64,000 nt of DNA. Origin: Lepidodermella squamata. Lineage: Eukaryota > Gastrotricha. Position 1 is the first letter of the stretch, and each line of letters opens with the position of its first letter. Below are positions 35,301 through 44,600 of this stretch, one piece after another. The notes beneath the pieces were generated by a model. That model searched no databases. It had not been told where the DNA came from and worked only from the letters and a program-made list of their open reading frames with translations. The translations under genes and the position numbers were made by a program. The stretch is taken from the NCBI GenBank assembly GCA_047495785.1, contig JBLDXI010000024.1:1550001-1614000 (forward strand), in the 5' to 3' direction.

Positions 35301-38300
35301 TGCGTGTGGACGTGAATCTGCTGCGCGACGTGCATTGTAACTGGGAAGTCGTTTTGCATCCAAGCTCTGACTTTCAGTACAGTAGTCCGCCATGGGAAAA
35401 CGGGCGGCTCGGCTGAGACTGGTTGCTTCTTCACGGCTGTAACCCCCAGCCGGATTTGTTCTTGCGGGTCGAGCAGGATGTAGTTGAGCAGGGAGATGCG
35501 GATAGCCCGGTTGTATTCATACCTGGTTTCCGACAAAATTGCTTGCACTAATTTCGGATATTTCTCCTGGAGTTTGCCTGGGACTAGCTTGAGCAAATTG
35601 TCTATCCAATCGGCGGACAGCGGCGCGACTACGGCGGGCTCGATCGCTTTATCGACCAAATGGTAAAAGCGAGGTATGTCGCGATCGATCGGCGTATTCG
35701 GCCGGGTCATGCCTATTGTCGACGTGTACCACGGCGAGAAAGTTATGGCTAAACACGCCTGTGTCAGGTCGTTGTGCTGCGGCTCAGATTCGCGCTTCGA
35801 GTCACTCGCCGAGCGATTTCGAAGGTAAAAAGTCGGCTCGCCGTGGTGCGCAATCAACGTGTTCGATCGACTTACGTTGATAATCGGCGGCAATTTCGTA
35901 TCGTCAACCTGTTCGATTAGCCTAGTGTTCATCCGACTTTTTAAACTGAGCTTAGTTGAGAACTGAGTGGTAGTTCGGTCTTTCAGTAAGGTCGGTGCTC
36001 GTGATAATGGCCCGTTTTGCCCGGGTTTTTTAACGTAGTTGCTGTTTTTCAGCGCCGCTTTTTCTCGGCTTATAGTTCGAACGTCGAGGTCACGAGCTAA
36101 CGGCGAGTAGTTGTTGCCGATCGCGTCGCTTACACCGCGCGAGTAAGAAGCCTCTTTTACTGGGCATGACTGCGTCAAACCTCCTCGATCGAAAATTCTT
36201 GGAATATCGCTGTAGGCAGGCTGAAAGAATCATAAAACTAGGACCATTAATTTTTCTTAAATTGTTAACTCAAATTTGATGAGCTTTTTCAATTCTAAAT
36301 TCAAGGCTTTGAAAAATTGAAACTGTCGTTTTCGAATAATTTCGTTAAAGCATGATTACGTCGCGTTCTCAAAGTGACGATCAGTAACAGACCCGGCATG
36401 GCGTGTACACCGGAGTGGATTTTATTCTTTAGCACGATCCTGTTGTTTGTTACGTTTTCTTATCCCTTTTTGTTACTGCAAAAGTGCTCAAAGAATAACG
36501 AAAATGTAATTGAATGATCATACAGTTAGGTACAATGGAAAAAGTTTTCGTGAAAATGATAATCAAGTGCCACTAATCAACTCATCAAACAACCACTCGG
36601 TTTTTGAGGAGCAAGTCTTTAAGCGAGAAATAACTTAGGGCAAGACTGGTAGTGGATGATAGCAAGAGCGAGGTGAACGACGTGGCTGAATGCTGACTAG
36701 ATTGGTTTTGTAGAGTGAGAATGATCAGTATCGCGCAGAGTAACAATGACAAAGTATTTAGTGGGCCAACGACGATTCCCCCAATCTCCTGGCAGCAGCT
36801 GTTAACCATAGTTTTCAAGCCCTGTTTTACGCGATAGCCTTGATAAGAACAGAATGCTAACACTACCACGTGTAAAGCAGCGATGCTTGCCATCCAAGCA
36901 ATGGCATTCGGCGAAGAACAAACAACTTCTGATATTTCGAAATAAGTGTCCGTAACCGGGTCATAATTATTAATTCGTGGTGCGACAATCAATTCACAGG
37001 CAAATGAATCAGCGAGAAGCCAAATGATTAGGAGCAGCATGCAACCAACAGCAAAGATAAAAGTGGCTAGTAATGTTCGCTTTTGGATGCCGCCTTCAAA
37101 CTCGACCATTGGATCTTTCGCAGTATTACCGTGACTACTACCTGGGGAAACCAACATAATTGTGCGGCTTGGTTGGACGTCCACTTTCGACTTTTCCGTC
37201 GTTTTGTTTGGGCTAACTTGTCTTGCAGACTTATCAGGTGCCATAACAGTCAACATGTTCAAAGTTTTGCCGTTCTGCATGATTTTCACTCGTTTCGGGG
37301 GAGGAGGTAGTTTCCTTGCCAGGAAAAAAGCTCGGAATGAAACTACGCCAACAATGATTGACATCGAAAACACTAACAAGACAAGGCGAGCAATTGATAT
37401 GGCGAAACTGTCAATGCTGGTCTTCATTGAAAACGCAACTGCAGCCCCATTCAACACAATGCATCCAGTATACCCGGCAATCTTGATGAAAGGAGATGTG
37501 CCAAGTTCTGGTTTTCCGCGATTCTTGATGGTCACGAAAATAATTCCAAGCTGAAACAAGGTCAAGATGGCAGCTATAGTTGCAACAGCTGTTGCAACTT
37601 CAGGAGTAACCTCTCGCGTCAGCGAAACTGAAAACGCAACATCCCTCGGTGGGTTTCCGCCGTTGTTCCAAGCAGCCCAGTCCATCGGCTCGAGAGGGAA
37701 GACTTTATAGCGGCCATAGAACATGTAATTTCGACTAGTATCCACCTCAACAGAAGCGAACTTGTTGCGATACCCCATAGGATCATAGTAGGAATAGAGG
37801 ATCAAATCATTCTCGGAGTAGCCTCTCTTGCTGAAACGAAGTTGACCTCTGAGGCCTGAGATGTTGACAGTCAGTACAGATTGATTCACGACTTTCATGA
37901 CGAATTCGGGGTTCGTGTTCATGTCTCGCAACGACATGTTGTATTCGCGTTTCAATCGATTATCGGCATTATGCATGGCGTATATCCCCATCAAAGTGGC
38001 ATCATGGCAAACGTATTTCAATGATCCTGCAGTTGCGGTGCGAGGAACCTTTAGGATTTCGAACATTTTCTCTTCAAAATAGGTTGTATTGTAGCCTAGC
38101 TCGCTAACCCTGCTATCATCCATGACCTGAGTGACCGGACCGACAAACAATGAGTACTTGAGCTGCGTTCTGATTATTTCCCTGTTACACCAAGGATCCA
38201 AGATAGCATTTGGTAAAATGTTATTTGGCTCAGCAGCAAGAGAGTTTAGCATGAAGAACATGTACCGAGGCCCTGTCAACCCAGCTAGGTAGGCTTTGCA

Positions 38301-41123
38301 CTGGAATCGCCAGAGAAACGGCTCATTCGTAATATATACCACGATGACTCTTATGTCGTGATAACGAATTTCGTCGATAGCATCGTCTGTTATGTCCAAG
38401 ACAAGGTTAAAAGTTGGAACCTTAATACCACTCTGCAGCGCGTAATTGTTGACGTATGTTGCGGCAATGTAGTCGTTTGGAGCGCTGGCCAGTGTTATAA
38501 TTCCTATTTTCGACCACTTGCCAATGTCTTTGAAGAAGTGAACCATAGATATTGCGTTAAGCTCTCCATTAGACTGCACGGGGTACAAATTAGGATAGGT
38601 CACGTGATCAGCGAGAAATGGAGCAGAGCATGCGATGGCAAGTCCAACCATGTTGAAATATTTCAGCGGCTTCCCGTAGGGTTTGCAACCAATGGAGAAA
38701 AATGGCCCGAGGAATATCGGCGAGCGAATTAGACCGTCATCTGATCTGTTTTCCCACATTCGGCCGTATCTAACGAGTTCGCGGACTGGGGCGTAGCCTT
38801 GCGTGAATCCCTCTTCATCTCGATAGTCAGGCACAATGTTGTAGTCAGGCAGAACGTCACTTCTGTTGTTGGCATGATCTATCGCGATTTTCACAGCTGG
38901 CGCGCACGGTGCATGCACAATGGGGAACACTTGAAGTATAGAAATGTTGAATTTCTTTTTCTGGCAGCTAACATGCGTGGTAAATGCAAGCAGAATCAAG
39001 AAAATGTATTCCATTCGCGACATGCTTGCGAAAATGTACGTTAAAGGCAGGTTAAAAATGTTAATTAATGATTTTGCTTTTCGCAGCTTTAATGAGTTTA
39101 CCAAAAAGCATCCCACGCGAATATCGCCGCACCGGGACATGTTTTTTTAATATCATCATCTCCGCTATCGTGGAAATGTTGAAGTTACGAGGCGTTTTAT
39201 TTATAAGTATGTCTATATTTCTAAATATATTGACCAGCAATCAAGAATGCAGGGGAAGGGGTTCAATTTCCCCAGAGGAAATCCGCGCTGTAATTAGTGA
39301 TTTCAGGTAATAACTACGGAAGCTTCGATATAATTATCAAGGTGTCTTAAAATCAGGTGGCTGAAATCATCGAGCGATGATGTCGTTCTTTGCTGCTCAT
39401 CGGCCAGCTGAGATAACATTGTTTGTTTGCTGGTAAAGTCAGGAGTTTTTTCTCTGTTTCGTAAAGTTCAATCTAAGGTTCAGGATCTCAAAGGTTTATG
39501 AGCTTTCCAACTGCAAAATCATGTCTTTGCGAGCAAATTTGAAAAGGCTAAGTTATCTCAGTTTTACAGATTAGATATTATTCTTAATCCGTTTGAAATG
39601 CAGAATATTAAGGAAAACATGTCGAATATTACGTAACCGGAAAGCCGGAAAGCCGTCCGAATTCGTAGAAAATACAGGAAAAATAAAATATTTCTGTAGC
39701 GAATTTTCGAAAGCAAAAACCTGTAGCAGTAGCTGTATTTTTTGTTGCGAATAAAAAAACCCTCACAGATTTTAGGGTATTTTATTTGGATTTTTATAAT
39801 CAATCATTAAATTCTGAACAATTTTGAAATGCATTTTTGGGCGAATTAATTATTCAAAATAAGGATCCGCTAAAAGAAGGACCCCTTAAATAATTTCACT
39901 TCAATAATTTTGAATTTCGGCCCATTGAATATAAGGCCCATTTCTGATATATAAGAAATTATCCGAAGAAAACTATGGGCGGTCATTTGAAGTTCCAGCC
40001 CCCAATTTGAGGCTTCAGCACTAGATTTCTCCAAGAATGGTTGTCGAGTTCTCGATTTGCAAACGTTTGTATCATGTTAGATTGATTGATCTCACTGCTA
40101 CACGTTATCGGTGGTCAGTTTATAATTTATGCTTCAGCCTTCATAGAGCCGATATAGATTTTAATCATCGATTTTACGATTAAGCGATTTCTCCAATATT
40201 TGCAGTGCTGGAAGACAGCATTAAGAATTTTTTGCCTGAGGATGCCATTTAGATAAAATACACAATCTCAAGGTCACATGGCGTATCATTATTGAACAAG
40301 GATGGAAAAATCGAAATCGCAAAAAATAATCGCACAAATCAAGTCCACCTCAATTTTGCGATCCAGATATTTTAAACCTTTTTGGTCGTTAGAAAAACAT
40401 TTTTCACATATTAATTCGTTTTAAATGGGTAAGTTTCACATTGCAGGAGGAAAGAAACACTCTCGTTCTGTCGCAAGGTTAAACGTCCCTGGATGTTCCT
40501 AGTCCAAGTCCTAGTCCGAGCCATTTCAACTACCTAGTTAATCTAAATTCATTAGGTCGATGCCCGAGAAAACGGGTTGAACTTATGTGTACTTAGATTT
40601 CATTTGCGAATGGTATCAGTCGTTGAAATAATTAGAACAATTTATGTCACCCTTTGCTTATCAAGTCTACAACGACACTTGTCAGTTTTACTTGAAAAAC
40701 AAAATAGCTCATATAGCCCATTTTAATTGGGAAAATTGTCTTTAAATATCACGAGGTCTCAAATTTCTGGGCTATAACTAATTGAAGCTAATTTACGGAG
40801 CACAAGTTATCTAACTATAACGTACCTCATCGACGGAAAGAGGCGGTAAATGGTTGAAAATAGCAGGCCTGTGGTTAGCCTCGAAATTGTTCGGTTTCGC
40901 GATCGGAATCGACCAAGTTGTCATTTGCCGTTGCATTCGGGCAAGCTCCTACGTGATAAAAATTGGGACATTTTATCTTAAAATCAATCAACTGAAAAAC
41001 CTCATCGTCGAGATCCCGAGCGGCCAGGCCGCCGTTGTAGCGGGAAATCGTCGGCTGACCCGCGCTTTCGGTCGGGGCATTTTCAGGCAGCCGAAAGCCA
41101 ATCTCCTTCTTTCGCGCAATCAT
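20314..41123 (-). CDS. Axonemal dynein heavy chain A (inner-arm, single-headed DNAH3/7/12-like)
   Basis: Thirteen exons give a phase-consistent 4183-aa protein: 41001-41123, 40826-40948, 29952-36220, 28699-29233, 27915-28517, 27637-27732, 25808-27295, 25262-25368, 24827-25202, 23039-24674, 21559-22424, 20598-20708 and 20314-20532. It is the ATP-driven motor of a ciliary or sperm-flagellar inner arm. Visible: the N-terminal tail; P-loops [10 protein letters not shown] (AAA1, about residue 1460), GAPASGKTTA (AAA2), GPSGTGKTVV (AAA3) and GMGGSGRQS (AAA4); the coiled-coil stalk with microtubule-binding tip; and the C-terminal CPVY block with [12 protein letters not shown]. Oddities: AAA1 Walker B reads CFDDFNRIH where the family has CFDEFNRID, and AAA3 reads FINDVGMP for FVDDLNMP. 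The fifth exon ends at an apparent GC donor (27914-27913). The intron 36221-40825 contains a whole GPCR gene. The subclass name is tentative. Confidence 0.9.
21160..21490 (-). mobile_element. MITE-like dispersed repeat, copy 1 (dynein A intron)
   Basis: Lies in intron 20709-21558. It shares with copy 5 the blocks CTTCCAAGACTTGTAATA, paired ATCGAT-type sites and AGTAAGATATATCGGTTAGG, but lacks part of the centre. The outer ends read like AATTGAGGTCCCAGGACTAA and a TGCTGGAAGCTTGAATTGAG counterpart, an imperfect terminal inverted repeat. Confidence 0.55.
25420..25735 (+). mobile_element. MITE-like dispersed repeat, copy 2 (dynein A-specific intron)
   Basis: Occupies most of the 439-bp intron 25369-25807. 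The centre (GATTCCAAGTATCGATTTAA, then CAAATCAATGG) matches copies 3 and 5. The ends carry the CTAGATTT and GAGCTGGAACCTCAATTTT motifs typical of this family. Dynein B has its nearest intron seven or eight codons away. Confidence 0.55.
27435..27600 (+). mobile_element. MITE-like dispersed repeat, copy 3 (dynein A intron)
   Basis: In intron 27296-27636. About 125 bp align with the reverse strand of copy 5: TAGATCTCGCTATTACGCGC, then a TCTAGAGCAAATATCGATTC block and CAAATCAGTGATTTT. The outer ends are not clear, so it may be truncated. Confidence 0.6.
29234..29951. other. Long intron of dynein A with a second dispersed repeat
   Basis: The 718-bp intron has no coding support. Its end near 29858-29900 (GCTGATTTTTGATCTCC, then CAAAG-TT-CCTCT) resembles stretches at about 49555-49605 and 57280-57320 in dynein B introns, so a second, older repeat family is likely. 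Confidence 0.4.
36585..39023 (-). CDS. GABA-B receptor-like class C GPCR, nested in a dynein intron
   Basis: A single uninterrupted exon. The start at 39023 is preferred because it begins with a signal peptide (core YIFLILLAFTTHVSC) and gives 812 aa; an upstream in-frame ATG at 39140 would add 39 residues without one. Residues from about 25 to 440 form the periplasmic-binding-protein-type ligand domain (FPIVHAPCAPAVKIAIDHAN and the GFTQGYAPVRELVRYG stretch resemble GABA-B/ANF receptor domains). Seven hydrophobic segments follow from about residue 480 (ATIAAILTLFQLGIIFVTIK is the first). There is a long basic loop, rich in Ser, Lys and Thr, between segments three and four, unusual in length for the family. 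No long coiled-coil tail was seen. It lies wholly inside intron 36221-40825 of dynein A, on the same strand. The ligand is unknown. Confidence 0.82.
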   Translation of the reverse strand: MSRMEYIFLILLAFTTHVSCQKKKFNISILQVFPIVHAPCAPAVKIAIDHANNRSDVLPDYNIVPDYRDEEGFTQGYAPVRELVRYGRMWENRSDDGLIRSPIFLGPFFSIGCKPYGKPLKYFNMVGLAIACSAPFLADHVTYPNLYPVQSNGELNAISMVHFFKDIGKWSKIGIITLASAPNDYIAATYVNNYALQSGIKVPTFNLVLDITDDAIDEIRYHDIRVIVVYITNEPFLWRFQCKAYLAGLTGPRYMFFMLNSLAAEPNNILPNAILDPWCNREIIRTQLKYSLFVGPVTQVMDDSRVSELGYNTTYFEEKMFEILKVPRTATAGSLKYVCHDATLMGIYAMHNADNRLKREYNMSLRDMNTNPEFVMKVVNQSVLTVNISGLRGQLRFSKRGYSENDLILYSYYDPMGYRNKFASVEVDTSRNYMFYGRYKVFPLEPMDWAAWNNGGNPPRDVAFSVSLTREVTPEVATAVATIAAILTLFQLGIIFVTIKNRGKPELGTSPFIKIAGYTGCIVLNGAAVAFSMKTSIDSFAISIARLVLLVFSMSIIVGVVSFRAFFLARKLPPPPKRVKIMQNGKTLNMLTVMAPDKSARQVSPNKTTEKSKVDVQPSRTIMLVSPGSSHGNTAKDPMVEFEGGIQKRTLLATFIFAVGCMLLLIIWLLADSFACELIVAPRINNYDPVTDTYFEISEVVCSSPNAIAWMASIAALHVVVLAFCSYQGYRVKQGLKTMVNSCCQEIGGIVVGPLNTLSLLLCAILIILTLQNQSSQHSATSFTSLLLSSTTSLALSYFSLKDLLLKNRVVV
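39141..40825. other. Remainder of the nested-gene intron
   Basis: No exon was seen between the GPCR and the second dynein A exon. It contains repeat copy 4 and, at about 39865-39960, a short stretch (CCGCTAAAAG with GGCCCATTGAA nearby) that recurs near 44950-45030 in dynein B. Confidence 0.4.
39990..40235 (+). mobile_element. MITE-like dispersed repeat, copy 4
   Basis: Shares AGTTCCAGCCC at its left, a TTGATCTCACTGCTACACG block, TATCGGTGGTCAGTTTAT, an ATCATCGATTTTACGA centre and a GTGCTGGAAGACAG end with copies 1, 3 and 5. More diverged than copies 3 and 5. Confidence 0.5.
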
Positions 41124-41674
41124 ATCAGGGTCCAATTGCTGCTGCTGCTGCTGTTGGCATTAGATGCGAATAAGTGCTGTAACTACCGATCGCTAAATGT
41201 TTTGATTTTTGTGTGGATTTAATGCGCCGTAAAATATTGAGACGAAGGTACGCAGTATCTTAGAGCTTGTTTTCGTGCTAACAACTCGATCTATACTACG
41301 CGCGTAGTTAGACCGAGCTTTATTGGGGGCCTCATTCGCTAAATTATGCATCATCGCTGTTGTCTCGTAGGGCGGCAGCAAAAATCGACCCGTAAATCGC
41401 ACTAACACGTGTTTCTTACCGCCTTGGCGACAAAAAAGAGAAATAAAATCTGCTCGAGACCTGGAAAAAATAAAATAAATTTTCATTAAACTCTCACGAA
41501 TATTTTTCAATAAATTTTATTCAAATTTCAACAAAAAAAATTCGGTTTAATATATACGGATTTTCCAGATTCCACTGCAAAGAGAAAAACAAAAAAAGCC
41601 AGCAATTAGAAAAAATTAAGAAATATTATTGCATTATATTATAAGATCAAATATTATCACAGTCTTTAAGAGAT

Positions 41675-44600
41675 CTAATCGTCAAGTTGGCACAGTAAGG
41701 CAACACCGCGATTAATCCAATGACTTTCATCGCAATCGATCGGCAACCGGATGGGTAGAACGTAATTAGTTGAATGGCCAGTTGTCGACAGAACGCCCCG
41801 CCTCGCCGAAGTTTTGTAGACCGGGCAGTTGTAGTTGGGCTTGACGGCAAATTTCGACTTCTCGCCAGGTCTCATCCAGATCTGGAAAGAAAAAATAACG
41901 AGAACGCAGTGATAAAAAGCAGGACCAAAATAAGAGGCGCGTAAACACGTTAATTATTAATCGATCGATAAATACTTACAATGGGCATTTGGTCGTACAG
42001 GACTTTCGGCGCGCTTTCGGTGAGAACATTGCGCTCGCGCGACCACGCCGCTCCGTCTAAAAATAAGCCACGACAGTAGGCGCCTTGAGACTGTGGTGGA
42101 AGAAAAAATGGGTCGTTAAATCGATACGGTTACAAAGCAACAAGGTCTTAGCAACGCAATCAAGTATAATTAAAGCTTAAATAGCATGCGATAAAAACTC
42201 ACTGTGCTGAATGATGACGGATACTTATCCCCAGTCGGCTGTTTTTTTAAAAGGTGGTTTTTGAAAAAAATTAAATGAGTGAAAAATTAGAAATTAAATC
42301 GAAAATTAAATACCGGTTTTAATTTGACGGTAACTTCGTGAATCATGACTTCGAATTCGAACCCAACCCTGTCGATCGGGGTATGCGTCATTCGGGCGAA
42401 ATTTTGCATGACACCAGTCAGGAAAGATTGAGTGAAATAGAAGCCGGAGAGCCAGAAAACCGCCGGCGTTCCTTCGTTTATCCACGACCTCAAAAACGCA
42501 ATTCGAGCCAGCAGATCCGTTACGTAACTGCCAAGCGGCTTCAACGATGGGTAGGACTTAGACATCCACATTTGCGGAACTTTACCGACCAGCATGCTGT
42601 CGAATAGATTTTCTAGCTCTGAAGACATGACAATTTGTCCCTTCACAGCTTTTTGAATATCGGCAAGAGACCGCCGAACGACCGTGATAAGGCGGTTGAA
42701 TCTGATCAGCTCTTGAATTAGGACTGTATTCATCGACTCGTCGTAACGAACAGGAAATTTGATCATCACATCTTCGACTCGGAATTCGGTAGGCATTTTC
42801 GATAAAATGTCCGCGGCTAGGTCAAAAACAACCTGTTGCGAAGATTTACCTTCGCCAGACATCTCCCGCGGCAGGGTGAGTAGAACACCGTCGAATAGCT
42901 GCAGCGTTTCTTGCATATCTCGAGACATATTGGCGTTTTCGTGAAGGCCAAATACCTCAGGATTAGTCAGGCGGGGTAGTTGTCGCAGTTTTTCGACAAA
43001 ATCTTGATGGGCCTCAACGCTAGGCACGACGTAGACCCCAGACGGGGACAATTTGTAGTCCGCTTTCGCGCAGACGTCTGTGTTGTAGTAATTTTTCAGC
43101 AGACTACTGATCAAACGGCGGTCCCAATCGTCCGTGACACGCTTTATAAATAAAAAAATATTTTAAGGAGGATTTTTTAGATTTATTTAAATTTTTATTA
43201 TTTATTATTTATTTTTTTATTATTTTTTTATTTTCTTATTAAAACTAACCCCGCTAAATTTTTATCATTTTTTCTATATTATTATTCTTTTTATTTAAAT
43301 ATTATTTTATTATTTCAACTCACCCCGCCGTAATTGCACTCTCCCGTCAAATATTTGAGGGCGTCAAGTGGGGTCTCTTCGTAGTCATTGATGAACATCA
43401 ACAGCTGCCGGACTGATATCCTGAGATCCGACTCGTTGAATTCATACGGGATGTTCCAGCCTAAAGCACCAAACTGCCTCCGCTCTTGAACAACAGCGTG
43501 GAAGAAAACCAGCCCGAATAGGAGCCGTTTGAACGTCTCAGGCCGTTTTGAAGACTCGAAAAACGCCATGTCCGAAATTGGGTCATTCAAATAGGATCTC
43601 AGCAAATTTGACCTCAAGCCTTTCGGAGGCTCGTTTATCATTTTCACCCCGTTTTGAAGGACAGAGACTGGAAAAGCTGGTGACGGGTAGCTGGTTAGCC
43701 AAAGCCGGAATTCGGTGTGAGTTTTCGTCTCATCTGATATTACAGACTCGCAGAGCCTTTCAAGCTCTCCCAGCCAACTAGCGGCTAGATGGCAATTTTG
43801 AAGTACAATCCAAGCCCCGTTTTCAACGCCTTCAATAATCATTTTTTCAGCAATCGGGCCCTGACCTTGCCCCAGCGATATTGTTTGTAACCGGCTCCCA
43901 GTCAAACCCCTCTCCTCAGCAAATTTGTATAGTGAAGCCATCGGATCAGCCCCGGGCGATAGGATGAAAATCAAAGGAGCCGTTGAGACAGAATCTGAGT
44001 AGCAAAGACCTAGGTCGAAAGTTGGAGGTTCGACATAAATCGGCCCCATATGGTCGCTGATGTACTGCTGAACGGCCGGGACAATTTTATCACTTCGAAA
44101 CAACCGGAGGACGATAAGTTTTTGCATTCTCGTCAATTTTTCACGCCACGGATCGCTGAGCTCTTGCGACTGAGGTTCAGCCGAGTCGTAGAGTTGCCGC
44201 CAGACGGCTGTGTTCTCCTGAACGTGCTCCATCAGCCCGGCGAGACCGGGTAGAGCTGACGCCCGGACAACCTCTGACCACGATTTATCGGGCAGCCACT
44301 CAGGCGCCGGGTTCTTGTGAGGGTTATCTAACGCGACACCTCCCGTCAACAGGAACCGCCATTCCACATCATCGATTTCGTTCCTGGAAATGTGGACAAT
44401 TATAATATCTGAATTTTCGGATAACAAACCGGGAAATCTCTGAAGCGTGGGCTATTCAATTTTCTTCATTTTAAATCATGGTTTTACCCTTCAAGTGGCA
44501 ATTCAAAAACACCTACAACGGACTTCTGGAATGGATAAGGTAAGTAATATTGTCAGTTGTCATATCAAAATCGAAAAAATTAACTATGAAGGAGTGGATC

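Noticed and set aside
36390-36440. Possible small dynein A exon matching the 81-nt exon 58766-58846 of dynein B
   Set aside because: A short PVYT-like match is present, but no acceptor gives an open, phase-0 exon and stops interrupt it. It could be a decayed relic; the gene model is in frame without it.
40854-41222. 122-codon plus-strand frame
   Set aside because: It overlaps the two 5' exons of dynein A in antisense; those exons have splice sites and a paralogue match, this frame has neither.
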